A stretch of DNA of 64,000 nt from Neomoorella carbonis (GCF_045278715.1 NZ_CP136420.1:1-64000); one strand, 5' to 3'. Shown: positions 41,430-49,816, numbered from the stretch's first letter. The notes: generated by a model not told the origin, from the letters alone. Translations and numbers: made by a program.

Positions 41430-43136
41430 TTGGCCCAGTACCAGGCCCTGTACCGACAATGGCGGCCGCGCACCTTTGCCGAGGTAGTGGGGCAGGAACA
41501 TGTTACCCGTACCCTGCTCAATGCCCTGCGCAACCATCGCCTGGTCCACGCCTACCTTTTCTGCGGTCCCCGGGGCACCGGGAAAACCAGTACTGCCAAA
41601 ATCCTGGCCAAAGCCGTCAATTGCCAGTCGCCCCTGGAAGGAGAACCGTGCAATGAGTGCGCCAATTGCCGGCGCATCAATGCCGGTAACTCCCTGGATG
41701 TCCTGGAAATCGACGCTGCCTCCAACCGGGGCATCGACGAGATCCGTGAATTAATTGAAAAGATCCCCCTGGGGCCGGTAGAGGGCCGCTACAAGGTTTA
41801 TATTATCGATGAAGTCCACATGCTGACGCCGGAGGCCTTTAATGCCCTGTTGAAAACCCTGGAAGAGCCTCCGGCCCATGCCCTTTTTATCCTGGCTACT
41901 ACAGAGCCGCGTAAAGTACTACCGACCATTCTTTCCCGCTGCCAGCGTTTTGACTTTCGCCCCCTGACGGCAGCAGCCATCAGCGCGCGCCTGCAGCAGG
42001 TGGCGGCGGCCAATAACGTCCAGATCGAGGCGGCGGCCTTAAGCCTTTTGGCCCGCAAGGCTGCCGGGGGGTTACGCGACGCCTTAAGTCTTCTGGACCA
42101 GATCATATCAACCGGCGACCAGGAGATTATTACGGCCGAACAAGTGGCTGCAACCCTGGGTACGGCGCGCCTGGACACCCTCCTGGCCATAACTGATGCC
42201 CTGGCTGCCGGCGATGGGGCAAATATGCTGCGCCTGGTAGACACGGCCCTGCAAGCGGGGGTAGAACCCCAGCGGCTGCTGGAGGACCTGCTGGAGCATA
42301 CCCGCAACCTCTTGCTATTGCATATGGATCCTCGGGCCGGAGAGTTTACCGGTCTCCTGCCGGAAGAAGTGGAACAGGTGGCGGCCCAGGCGCAAAAATT
42401 TACTCCCCGGCGCCTGCTGGACCTTATGGAACGGCTGCAGGAGGGTGGAGCGTCTCTGCGCTGGAACAGCCAGCCACGGGTTCTCGTGGAGATGGCCCTG
42501 GCTGGATTCCTGGTCGATCCTGGACCTTCACTGGACGACCTGGCCCGCCGGGTAGAGGAACTGGAAAAACGCCTGGCCGCCCTGGATAGCAGCGGGCGTG
42601 CAAAAGGGCAACTGCCTGAAATAAAACCCGGGGAAACACCGTACAGGCCCGGGCTTGCCGGCAGGAGCCAGCAAGTTCCGGAGACGACCGGCCAGAGAAA
42701 GGCGGAAGGCATGACTTTGCCTGGTAAAGGGGAGAACCATGCTTCCAGGATCCGGCCTGCAACCCGGCAGCAGGAAAAAGTTACGCCTGCCGGCTCTCCT
42801 CCATTAGAATTATTTACCGTCCAGGAGCGCTGGCCGGAGGTCCTGGCAGCGGCCCGCCGGGAAAGTGTCCACCTCCAGGCTTATTTACGGGCCGGGGAGC
42901 CGGTAGCTGTCACTGGGGACAGCCTGACCCTGGAAGTCAAAACGGATTTCCACCGCGGCATGCTGGAACAGGCCGCCAACCGACAGAAGGTGGAAGCAGT
43001 CCTGGCCAGGGTTTTCGGCCGGCCCCTCAAGCTCGTTATTACGGCGGGGAGGCCGCCTGTGGACGGGGTGAGCCAGGAAGTATTAGATAAGCTGGTAGAA
43101 TATTTCGGCCCCGACAAAGTAGAGATCAAGGATTAA
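41430..43136 (+). CDS. dnaX: DNA polymerase III subunit gamma/tau
   Basis: Clamp-loader ATPase. Residues 1-360 hold the AAA+ core: Walker A CGPRGTGKTSTAKILAK, a four-Cys zinc module from NCQSPLEGEPCNECANC, IIDEVHMLTPEAFNALLKTL and the sensor ILSRCQRF. A linker rich in Gly/Pro/Lys and a C-terminal domain follow. TTG 41430 is chosen over GTG 41421 because AAGAAGGTG lies 6 nt before it and it gives the standard start (AQYQALYRQWRP). No obvious slippery site for a shorter gamma form was seen. 568 aa. Confidence 0.95.
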   Translation: MAQYQALYRQWRPRTFAEVVGQEHVTRTLLNALRNHRLVHAYLFCGPRGTGKTSTAKILAKAVNCQSPLEGEPCNECANCRRINAGNSLDVLEIDAASNRGIDEIRELIEKIPLGPVEGRYKVYIIDEVHMLTPEAFNALLKTLEEPPAHALFILATTEPRKVLPTILSRCQRFDFRPLTAAAISARLQQVAAANNVQIEAAALSLLARKAAGGLRDALSLLDQIISTGDQEIITAEQVAATLGTARLDTLLAITDALAAGDGANMLRLVDTALQAGVEPQRLLEDLLEHTRNLLLLHMDPRAGEFTGLLPEEVEQVAAQAQKFTPRRLLDLMERLQEGGASLRWNSQPRVLVEMALAGFLVDPGPSLDDLARRVEELEKRLAALDSSGRAKGQLPEIKPGETPYRPGLAGRSQQVPETTGQRKAEGMTLPGKGENHASRIRPATRQQEKVTPAGSPPLELFTVQERWPEVLAAARRESVHLQAYLRAGEPVAVTGDSLTLEVKTDFHRGMLEQAANRQKVEAVLARVFGRPLKLVITAGRPPVDGVSQEVLDKLVEYFGPDKVEIKD

Positions 43137-43156
43137 AAAGGAGGACTGTCAAGCCC

Positions 43157-43471
43157 GTGGGTATGAACAATATCAATAAGATGATGAAGCAGATGCAAAA
43201 GATGCAGGCCCAGATCGCCAAACTTCAGGACGAGCTGGGGGAAAAGACAGTGGAAGCAGCCGCCGGCGGCGGTGCCGTTGTGGCTACGGCTAACGGCCGC
43301 CAGGAAATTGTCAGTATTAAAATTGACCCGGCTGCCGTCGATCCTGAAGATGTGGAGATGCTCCAGGACCTGATCCTGGCGGCCGTCAACGAGGCCCTGC
43401 GCCAGTCCCAGGAAATGGCGGCCAGGGAAATGGGGAAAATTACCGGTAATATGCGGCTGCCGGGGTTTTAA
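43157..43471 (+). CDS. YbaB/EbfC-family nucleoid-associated protein
   Basis: 104-aa DNA-binding protein. A methionine- and lysine-rich N-terminal helix (MNNINKMMKQMQKMQAQ) is followed by the conserved GGGAVVATANGRQEIVSIKI strand region and a C-terminal helix. Between dnaX and recR as in many bacteria. GTG start with AAAAAGGAGG upstream. Confidence 0.92.
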   Translation: MGMNNINKMMKQMQKMQAQIAKLQDELGEKTVEAAAGGGAVVATANGRQEIVSIKIDPAAVDPEDVEMLQDLILAAVNEALRQSQEMAAREMGKITGNMRLPGF

Positions 43472-43474
43472 AAG

Positions 43475-44074
43475 ATGTTTTACCCGGAACCCCTGAACAA
43501 ACTGATTGCGGCCCTGGGCAAACTGCCGGGAGTGGGACCTAAAACCGCCCAGCGCCTGGCCTTCTATCTTCTCAACGCCCCGGCGGCAGAGGCGGAAAAT
43601 CTGGCAGCAGCCATCCTGGAGGCCCGCCGGAAGACCCATTATTGCTCTGTATGCGGCAACCTCACCGACCGCGATCCCTGCCTTCTGTGCACCGATCCGG
43701 AACGGGACCATACCATCATCTGCGTGGTGGAAGAGGCCAGGGACATAGTGGCCCTGGAAAAAACCCGCCAGTACCGGGGCTTATACCATGTTTTACAGGG
43801 GGCAATTTCGCCTGTAGACGGGATAGGTCCGGACCAGCTGCGGGTTAAAGAGCTTTTACGGCGCCTTCAGGGGGGGGAGGTCAAAGAAGTAGTCCTGGCC
43901 ACCAATGCCGATGTGGAAGGAGAGGCCACGGCCCTTTATCTCGCCAGGCTGTTAAAACCCCTGGCCGTAAGGGTGACTCGCCTGGCCTACGGCCTGCCGG
44001 TGGGAAGCGACCTGGAATACGCCGATGAAATTACCCTGGCCCGGGCCTTCAACGGCCGCCACGAAATGGAATAA
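43475..44074 (+). CDS. recR: Recombination mediator RecR
   Basis: 199-aa protein acting with RecF/RecO in gap repair. N-terminal helix-hairpin-helix (LGKLPGVGPKTAQRLAFYLL), a four-Cys zinc finger (CSVCGNLTDRDPCLLC) and a TOPRIM domain (ICVVEEARDIVALE ... ATNADVEGEATALYL). It starts 3 bp after ybaB. Confidence 0.96.
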   Translation: MFYPEPLNKLIAALGKLPGVGPKTAQRLAFYLLNAPAAEAENLAAAILEARRKTHYCSVCGNLTDRDPCLLCTDPERDHTIICVVEEARDIVALEKTRQYRGLYHVLQGAISPVDGIGPDQLRVKELLRRLQGGEVKEVVLATNADVEGEATALYLARLLKPLAVRVTRLAYGLPVGSDLEYADEITLARAFNGRHEME

Positions 44075-44140
44075 GAAGTAGGCAAGAAATTATTCCCAGC
44101 TGCATATTTTATAAGCAAACAGCAGTTGGGAGGTGGCCGC

Positions 44141-44347
44141 ATGCAGGAGTGGGGCCTTGAGGGAAACCTGGAAGCGTTAGCCGAAGCTATCAGAGAAGCC
44201 AGGGAAGAATGGTGGGCTGCCCAGCGCTTTTTTGCCGAGGTAACGGAACCCGATCTGGTGGATCAGGCCATCTACCGGCTGGAAGCGGCGGAAAGGAAAT
44301 ATATGTACCTGTGGAAGCTAGTAAGGAGTGGTGGCCATGGGTGGTGA
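44141..44347 (+). CDS. yaaL: YaaL-like DUF2508 protein
   Basis: 68-aa mostly helical protein, probably the YaaL/DUF2508 member found between recR and bofA in Bacillus. Trp- and Glu-rich (EEWWAAQRFFAEV). ATG 44141 follows GGGAGGTGG. It overlaps bofA by 11 bp. Function unknown. Confidence 0.72.
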   Translation: MQEWGLEGNLEALAEAIREAREEWWAAQRFFAEVTEPDLVDQAIYRLEAAERKYMYLWKLVRSGGHGW

Positions 44348-44612
44348 TACCGTCCAGCTGATCCTGGCAGGTATTTTTTTACTGTTTCTTGTTTATCTCG
44401 TGGGCAGCATTGTATTAAAGCCCTTGAAGTGGATTTTTAAGATTATTGTTAACTCCTTCTTCGGACTTCTTCTCCTCTGGGCTTTTAACTTTTTTGGATC
44501 CAATTTTAACTTTTTCATCCCCCTGAACTGGGTTACTGTTTTAATCGCGGGTTTTCTGGGACTGCCAGGATTAATCCTGCTGATCTTTTTGCGCCTGGTC
44601 CTGGGGCCGTGA
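44337..44612 (+). CDS. bofA: BofA-family protein (pro-sigma-K processing inhibitor)
   Basis: 91-aa membrane protein with two to three hydrophobic segments (LILAGIFLLFLVYLVGSIVL; FGLLLLWAFNFF; WVTVLIAGFLGLPGLILLIF). In Bacillus BofA restrains the SpoIVFB protease that activates sigma-K in the mother cell of the sporangium. Conserved after recR-yaaL. ATG 44337 follows AAGGAG. Indicates a sporulating organism. Confidence 0.85.
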   Translation: MGGDTVQLILAGIFLLFLVYLVGSIVLKPLKWIFKIIVNSFFGLLLLWAFNFFGSNFNFFIPLNWVTVLIAGFLGLPGLILLIFLRLVLGP

Positions 44613-44648
44613 GGGTGGGGATACACCCGGGACGCCCCCAGCACCAGC

Positions 44649-44673
44649 AGTCCGGCTAAAGCCGGGCTTTTTT
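44649..44673 (+). terminator. Terminator after bofA
   Basis: AGTCCGGC (44649-44656) pairs with GCCGGGCT (44661-44668) over a TAAA loop, followed by a T run. Confidence 0.85.
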
Positions 44674-44783
44674 ATTTTATAGACAGGATTGCAAAAGGGG
44701 GAGCCTTACCCGCAAGTATGCTATTGCAAGTATGCTATTCCTGCAGGAGCGCATACTAACTACCGGGGTGAAGAAAAGCGCGT

Positions 44784-45437
44784 ATCGTCGAGGCTTACCT
44801 GGGTGAGTACGGCAGCGGCAAGTCGGAAAACGCTGTTAACCGGGCTGTTTTTTTACGGGAGCAGGGACGGCAGGTAACCCTGGCCGACCTGGATACCGTG
44901 GAACCGTGCTATACTTTGCGCCCCCTGAAACTCAAGCTGGAAGCCATGGGGATCGAGGTGCTGGCCTGGGAGACGCGGCAGGTGACCGGCTGGGGTGAGG
45001 CCGGGACGGTCCTACACCCGGCCGTCCGCTGGGCCCTTAATCGGCATGGGGACGTGATCATCGATGCCGGCTATGGCACGGCCGGGGCCGGTATGTTGCA
45101 TTTACTGGAAGGAGCGGGGACGGTCCCCGATCTCCGGGCCCTGGCTGTGATCAATACTGCCCGCCCGGCGACGGCCACGGTTGAGGATATTATCGCCCAC
45201 GTGCGCTCTTTAGGGCGGGTGGACGGCCTGCTCAACAACACCCACCTGGGGGAAGAGACAACGGTAGACCTCATCCAGGACGGGGCCAGGAAGGTAACTG
45301 CTGCGGCCCGGGAATTAAAACTCCCGGTAGTGGCCACGGCAGTAATGTTCGAGCTGGTCCCATTAATCGGCGAGCGCGATATTTGTGGTAACCCTGTCCG
45401 GGCAATCAAACGCTACATGCCCCTGGCATTCTGGTAG
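44784..45437 (+). CDS. P-loop NTPase upstream of kor genes, without a standard start codon
   Basis: Coding sequence for a nucleotide-binding protein: Walker A LGEYGSGKSENAVNRA (44799-44846), then TLADLDTVEPCYTLRPLKLK and VIIDAGYGTAGAGML, like ParA/CobQ-type ATPases. The frame is open only from the TGA at 44769 and contains no ATG, GTG or TTG before the P-loop; the listed start is an ATC. Removing one A from the AAAA at 44774-44777 would join GTG 44768 to this frame (MKKARIVEAYLGEYG). So either a frameshift, sequence error or unusual start. Next to a 2-oxoacid:ferredoxin oxidoreductase; role unknown. Confidence 0.6.
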   Translation: MVEAYLGEYGSGKSENAVNRAVFLREQGRQVTLADLDTVEPCYTLRPLKLKLEAMGIEVLAWETRQVTGWGEAGTVLHPAVRWALNRHGDVIIDAGYGTAGAGMLHLLEGAGTVPDLRALAVINTARPATATVEDIIAHVRSLGRVDGLLNNTHLGEETTVDLIQDGARKVTAAARELKLPVVATAVMFELVPLIGERDICGNPVRAIKRYMPLAFW

Positions 45438-45480
45438 GGGTATTTTCACAGGGGGATTTTCGCAGGAACGGGGTGTAATT

Positions 45481-46572
45481 ATGGCAACCAGGCCAGTTAC
45501 GGGCGAGCAGCGGGCCTTCATGACCGGCAACGAGGTGGTGGCCTGGGCGGCCCTGGCCGCCGGGGCCGACATCATGTACGGCTACCCCATTACGCCGCAG
45601 AATGAAATCATGCACTACTGGACCCGGATGGCGCCCAAATATGAACGGGGCTTTCTCCAGACGGAAGATGAAATCGCGGCCGGTTTTGCTACTGTCGGGG
45701 GTGTCCTGGCAGGGAAACGGGCCTTTACGGCTACGGCCGGGCCGGGCAACGTCCTGATGCAGGAAGCCATGGCCATGGCCGAAATGATGCGCCTGCCCAC
45801 GGTAGTGGTGGTAACCCAGCGGGGCGGTCCTTCGACGGCCACGGTCATCTATTCCCAGCAGGAGCTCAATCTGACCTGTTTCGGCGGCAATGGCGAGGGC
45901 TTGAGGATTGTTTATTCCCCGTCTTCCCATGATGAGCTGTTTCTTTATACCATTAAAGCCTTTAACAGCGCCTGGAAATATCGTTTCCCCACCTTTGTCC
46001 TGGGGGACGGGTATCAATCCAAAATGCGGGAACCGGTAACCATCTTCGACCCTGAAGCCCGGGGCATTACCATGGAACCGTGTCGCCCCATGGTGGGCCT
46101 GCCGGGCCTGCCTGGAGAAGAGCGCGACCCGGCCCACCTGCGCAATACCTATAACCTGGAAGATGAGCTTTATGAGGTGCTGATGACCGCCATAAAAGAG
46201 TATGAAGCCATAGCGCCGCAGGTGGTGGAGTGGGATACCTACGCCGTCGATGACGCCGAGTTGCTTATTATTGCCCACGGGGTTGTTTCCCGGGCCGCCC
46301 GGGCGGCCGTTGTTTCCCTGCGGGAAAGAGGTTTCAAGGCCGGCTATTTCCGGCCCGTAACCTTACGGCCCTTCCCGGCGGAAACCTTGAGGACCCTGGC
46401 AGCCCGGGCCCGCAACCTCCTGGTGGTCGAGTCGGCCTACGGCCAGCTAAAACGGCAGGTCCAGGCCGGCCTTTACGGCCTGGAGACGCCGGTCACCGGC
46501 TACCTGCGCCCGGGAATGGGGATTACGCCGGAAGAAATAGTGGAGTTTGTCCATGCGAAGGAGCTGATCTAA
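45481..46572 (+). CDS. korA: 2-oxoacid:ferredoxin oxidoreductase alpha subunit (KorA-like)
   Basis: 363-aa alpha subunit that binds the 2-oxoacid and pyrophosphate side of TPP; the complex oxidatively decarboxylates a 2-oxoacid (probably 2-oxoglutarate) to acyl-CoA and reduces ferredoxin, or runs in reverse in anaerobes. The signature GYPITPQNEIMHYW is near residue 38, and GPGNVLMQEAMAMAEMM near 90. ATG 45481 is taken; the frame extends upstream without a good site. It ends one base into korB. Assignment to 2-oxoglutarate rather than branched-chain oxoacids is by overall subunit order. Confidence 0.9.
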   Translation: MATRPVTGEQRAFMTGNEVVAWAALAAGADIMYGYPITPQNEIMHYWTRMAPKYERGFLQTEDEIAAGFATVGGVLAGKRAFTATAGPGNVLMQEAMAMAEMMRLPTVVVVTQRGGPSTATVIYSQQELNLTCFGGNGEGLRIVYSPSSHDELFLYTIKAFNSAWKYRFPTFVLGDGYQSKMREPVTIFDPEARGITMEPCRPMVGLPGLPGEERDPAHLRNTYNLEDELYEVLMTAIKEYEAIAPQVVEWDTYAVDDAELLIIAHGVVSRAARAAVVSLRERGFKAGYFRPVTLRPFPAETLRTLAARARNLLVVESAYGQLKRQVQAGLYGLETPVTGYLRPGMGITPEEIVEFVHAKELI

Positions 46573-47360
46573 TGGCCATCGCCGCCCAACCGCAAATGCC
46601 ACGGGTATGGCGGGCGGAGACCAAGCCCCACAAGTTTTGCCCCGGTTGCGGCCACGGTATAGTCCTCAAAGCCCTGGGGGAGGCTATCGACGCCCTGGAT
46701 ATCCAGGAACGAACTATCTTTGGATGCGACATCGGCTGCTCGCTGCTTTCCTGGGACTTTTTCAACCTGGACACCGTCCAGACCCACCACGGCCGCACCA
46801 CGCCGGTGCTGGTGGGCATCAAGCGGGCGCGGCCGGAACTGGTGGTCGTTTCCTACATGGGCGACGGCGGCGCCTACGCCATCGGCGCCCAGCACCTGGT
46901 CAGCAGCGCCAGCCGCAACGACCTGGTGACGATTATCGTGGTCAACAATACCGTCTACGCCATGACCGGCGGCCAGATGGCCCCCACCACCCTGCCGGGA
47001 CAGAAGACGGAAACCACCCCCTATGGCCGCGACGCCAGGCTCACCGGCCGGCCCATCCTGGGCCCGGAACTGGTGGCGGCCATTGCCCCGCCGGGAGCCT
47101 ACGTCGCCCGGGGGAGCATAGCCAATATCGTCCAGCTGAAAAACTTTATTCAGAAAGGCCTGCAGAACCAGCTGGAAGGCCGAGGTATTGCCTTTATCGA
47201 GGCCCTGTCGTCCTGCCCCACCAACTGGCACACCAATGCTGCCGCGACCTGGCGTTTTGTGGAAAAAGAAATGACCGCCTATTTCCCTGTCGGGGAGCTG
47301 AGGACACCGGAAGAGAAACCGTCCGGCCGGTTCCAGGAGGTACCACCTTATGAGTCTTAA
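46572..47360 (+). CDS. korB: 2-oxoacid:ferredoxin oxidoreductase beta subunit (KorB-like)
   Basis: 262-aa TPP-binding subunit. FCPGCGHGIVLKALGEA near residue 18 and the TPP-magnesium motif GDGGAYAIGAQHL ... VVNNTVYAMTGGQMAPTT near residue 97-140 are clear. TAATG overlap with korA and 11-bp overlap with korC show a tight operon. Confidence 0.95.
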   Translation: MAIAAQPQMPRVWRAETKPHKFCPGCGHGIVLKALGEAIDALDIQERTIFGCDIGCSLLSWDFFNLDTVQTHHGRTTPVLVGIKRARPELVVVSYMGDGGAYAIGAQHLVSSASRNDLVTIIVVNNTVYAMTGGQMAPTTLPGQKTETTPYGRDARLTGRPILGPELVAAIAPPGAYVARGSIANIVQLKNFIQKGLQNQLEGRGIAFIEALSSCPTNWHTNAAATWRFVEKEMTAYFPVGELRTPEEKPSGRFQEVPPYES

Positions 47361-47916
47361 TCTCAAAATCGCCCTGGCCGGGGAAGGAGGGCAGGGGGTG
47401 CAGTCGGTGGCCGAGATTATCACCGAGGCGGCCTACCAGGCCGGCTTCCAGGCCCTTTATATCCCCAATTTTGGCGTCGAACAGCGGGGCGGCGTTTCGG
47501 TGGCCTTTGTCCAGGTAAGCAGTGAGCCAGTGAGCGCGCCTAAATTTACTACCGGTGATATTGTGGTAGCTTTGAGCCACCGGGCCGTAGAGCGGGTACG
47601 GCAGTATGTAGGCGAAAAGACTTTACTGGTTTATGAGGCCGGCCTGGAAGACGACGTGCGGCAGGTTTACGGGGAAAGGCAGAGACGCCTGGCCGTCCCG
47701 GCCCTGGCCATAGCCCAGGAGGAAATGCACCCCAGGGTCTTTAACGTCATCATCCTGGGAGTACTGGTGGGCGTAACGGGCTTTTTAGAGCGCCGGGATG
47801 TAGAACAGGCCCTGGAACACCAGTTTGGCCACAAGTTTGCCCAGGACCCGGACCTCAGGGAATTAAACTACCGTGCCCTGGACCGGGGGTACGAGATAGG
47901 GAGAGAGAACTTATGA
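47350..47916 (+). CDS. korC: 2-oxoacid:ferredoxin oxidoreductase gamma subunit
   Basis: 188-aa gamma subunit with the N-terminal LAGEGGQGVQSVAEII glycine-rich motif and QRGGVSVAFVQVS, typical of the pyruvate/ketoisovalerate oxidoreductase gamma domain. ATG overlaps the korB end; its own end overlaps korD by 4 bp (ATGA). Confidence 0.92.
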   Translation: MSLNLKIALAGEGGQGVQSVAEIITEAAYQAGFQALYIPNFGVEQRGGVSVAFVQVSSEPVSAPKFTTGDIVVALSHRAVERVRQYVGEKTLLVYEAGLEDDVRQVYGERQRRLAVPALAIAQEEMHPRVFNVIILGVLVGVTGFLERRDVEQALEHQFGHKFAQDPDLRELNYRALDRGYEIGRENL

Positions 47917-48218
47917 GCGTCACTTTCAAAGCCATTACCACCGAGAATGGCAAAGGGATCTTCCATCTGTTCCCGGCCCTGTGCAAGGGCTGCGGCCTCT
48001 GCATCGAGAAGTGTCCTGTAGACACCATCGGCTGGGCTAAACAACTGGGGGCCTTCGGCACCCCGGTGGTAGAGCCGGGGCACGGGAAACCATGCATTGC
48101 CTGTAAAAAATGCCAGCTGGTCTGCCCCGATGCTGCCATCTGGATCGAAAGGCGCGACGGCAAGGGCCGGGATACTAGCCTGACAGCTGCTCCGGAAAAG
48201 CATGTCCAGCATAAGTGA
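47913..48218 (+). CDS. korD: Ferredoxin-type delta subunit (2x[4Fe-4S])
   Basis: 101-aa iron-sulfur protein with two clusters: CKGCGLCIEKCP and CIACKKCQLVCP. It hands electrons from the TPP site to soluble ferredoxin. The 3' end of this gene (48177-48203) is nearly duplicated at 50404-50430, beyond an accessory insert. Confidence 0.92.
   Translation: MSVTFKAITTENGKGIFHLFPALCKGCGLCIEKCPVDTIGWAKQLGAFGTPVVEPGHGKPCIACKKCQLVCPDAAIWIERRDGKGRDTSLTAAPEKHVQHK
48177..48203 (+). repeat. Left copy of a 27-bp near-identical direct repeat (in korD 3' end)
   Basis: The 27 bp starting AGCCTGACAGCTGCTCCGGA and ending AAAAGCAT match 50404-50430 at 25 positions. It encodes korD residues near the C-terminus (SLTAAPEKH). 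Confidence 0.85.
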
Positions 48219-48680
48219 AAACCAGGCAATACCTATCCTTTGTTGCTGCCAGGCAGTTTTTAATTGCTCATCTTCGGTGGAATTTATCAACAACCTTTTT
48301 TAGCCAGCTTTTCCTCCGACAGTTGGACGCGGGGCAGGAAGCTGGCGTAGATCCATTTTGATGGCTTGTAAGTTGGCCAGTAAGCGGTGTAAATAAAACT
48401 ACAGGTGAGAAATATCCCAGTAGAGATGCCGTCAGCGCTCTTTTAGAAACTTAGGGGTCTCCGTAGGGAGAAATGGAACTCCAGCACCAATGGCAGTAAA
48501 GCCTTTGCCGACCTAAAGCTCCATGATATCTCCATATCTCCAACACCATCATAAGGATCTATAGATGGGTCCGGAACCCTATTTTATGCAAAAGCCGCAA
48601 GGCTAATTTTATTGTCTTTATTGATATATGTAGCCTGATCGTGTACAATTAGTGTATCATAACTTCCGGGGGGCTTAAAG
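48219..48680. other. Gap after korD with a possible decayed gene on the minus strand
   Basis: No intact gene. Reading the minus strand, about 48445-48520 translates as GFTAIGAGVPFLPTETPKF followed by LKER and a stop, and an adjacent frame (about 48520-48570) reads DPYDGVGDMEISWSF. These look like frame-disrupted coding remnants of one gene of unknown family. No promoter or hairpin stood out. Confidence 0.4.
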
Positions 48681-48968
48681 GTGCGTTTTGTGACCGTGCG
48701 TGAATTAAGGATAAAATCGGGCGAGATATGGCGCCAGTTACAAAAGGAGGGAGAGCTGGTAATTACCTCTAATGGCAAGCCGGTGGCGGTACTTTCCAAT
48801 ATAGAAGAAAAATATCTGGAAGAGTACTTGCAAAACTTGCGCCGTGTCCGGGCAGTACTGGCTGTAAAAAATATGCAAGCAAGAGCCAGGGAAAAAGGAT
48901 TGGATAAAATTAAGGACGCAGAAATTGAAGCTGAAATTAAAGCCGTTAGACGGAGCCGCAGCCAATGA
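48681..48968 (+). CDS. Phd/YefM-type antitoxin
   Basis: 95-aa antitoxin. MRFVTVRELRIKSGEIWRQL followed by VITSNGKPVAVLSNIEE is the Phd/YefM DNA-binding fold; the C-terminal half is a charged helix that would bind the toxin. GTG start after GGGGGG. Overlaps the PIN toxin by 4 bp. Located in the accessory insert after korD. Confidence 0.85.
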   Translation: MRFVTVRELRIKSGEIWRQLQKEGELVITSNGKPVAVLSNIEEKYLEEYLQNLRRVRAVLAVKNMQARAREKGLDKIKDAEIEAEIKAVRRSRSQ

Positions 48969-49378
48969 AAATTGTCCTCGATACAAACGTGTTGGTTTCG
49001 GGACTTTTGAAAGCCCATAGCCATGCCGGTACCATTGTCCGGCTCATTGCTAACGGTCGGATCAGGGTTGTTTATGATGCCCGTATCCTATCTGAGTACC
49101 GCGAAGTGCTTTGTCGTCCCAAATTTGGTTTTGCCAAAGCAGAAGTTGATGCCCTCATAACCCTGATCGAAGCAGAAGGTATTCTAGTGACAACTGAACC
49201 CTTGCCGGTGCCATTACCAGATCCTGATGACGAACCTTTTCTAGAAGCTGCTATGGCCATTGAAGGAGCCATACTTGTTACAGGCAACAAGAAACACTTT
49301 ACGTTGCCTGAATCTCCGGTAACTATTCTCAATCCTTCGGAATTTATCTCCCTTTGGCGAAATATCAAACATAAATAA
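48965..49378 (+). CDS. PIN-domain toxin (COG1569-like)
   Basis: 137-aa PIN-domain protein. MKIVLDTNVLVSGLL, ILSEYREVLCRP, PDPDDEPFLEAAMA and ILVTGNKKHF are the typical acidic and C-terminal motifs of the PilT/COG1569 group. It pairs with the overlapping Phd-like antitoxin and is a predicted RNase. Confidence 0.86.
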   Translation: MKIVLDTNVLVSGLLKAHSHAGTIVRLIANGRIRVVYDARILSEYREVLCRPKFGFAKAEVDALITLIEAEGILVTTEPLPVPLPDPDDEPFLEAAMAIEGAILVTGNKKHFTLPESPVTILNPSEFISLWRNIKHK

Positions 49379-49600
49379 TGCACTTTAGCCCGGAAGGTTT
49401 TGCGAAAATATATTATTTAACAAAGAGGATGAGAAAAGTAATTTACTGGACACAGGGCTCAGGGTCCTGCGCGAAGTCGATCAATTTTTCTTCAGCCTGA
49501 GCTCTGGAAATATATACGGATAAAAATATATAAAACTAGCCGCTGAGTGCCATCCTACGACAGGAAAATTTAGGTTATGGCTAATAATGGCATAAAATAC
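49379..49600. other. AT-rich noncoding stretch
   Basis: No gene seen. The sequence is clearly AT-richer than the flanking core genes and leads into the riboswitch-like element. Confidence 0.4.
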
Positions 49601-49690
49601 AGTATAGGGCAAACCGGTCCGAAAGGCTGGGGCACAAAGCCACGCATTTCGTCTGCCAAATACCGCATCATATCCTTCTAAAACCGCATT
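49600..49690 (+). promoter_or_regulatory. c-di-GMP-I (GEMM) riboswitch-like element, possibly shortened
   Basis: AGGGCAAACC (49607-49616), then a stem with GAAA tetraloop (49621-49624), then GGGGCACAAAGCCACG follows the GEMM-I consensus closely (GGGCAAACC, GAAA tetraloop, GG-ACGCAAAGCC). The 3' half is weaker: the usual CTAA and second stem are not clear, although TGCCAAATACC resembles the end of the class. TTTTGCCCT at about 49690-49698 could pair with the conserved 5' segment. It may control the small frames downstream, or be a decayed copy. Confidence 0.6.
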
Positions 49691-49816
49691 TTGCCCTAAT
49701 TTGAGGAAAGAGAAGCCGGTTGCGGATTAAACAGTGATGGTACTCAGTCTGAAAGTCTTTTATATGCCTCATGGCATAACAACCTGAATTTTGAGCTTGC
49801 AAATTTTAACAGGGGT

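Noticed and set aside
41798..42712. 304-aa open frame on the minus strand
   Set aside because: It is the antisense of dnaX in a GC-rich codon register; composition is Arg/Ser-rich with no domain.
42550..42760. Search for a programmed frameshift in dnaX that would give a short gamma subunit
   Set aside because: No long A run or slippery heptamer with a following hairpin was found.
44689..44877. 62-aa frame upstream of the P-loop gene
   Set aside because: Different frame from the conserved Walker A sequence, no domain, and it overlaps the real coding region.
45406..46278. 290-aa open frame on the minus strand
   Set aside because: Antisense shadow of korA; low-complexity His/Gly content and no ribosome-binding site.
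46607..47353. 248-aa plus-strand frame
   Set aside because: Out-of-frame shadow of korB, Pro/Arg/Gly-rich.
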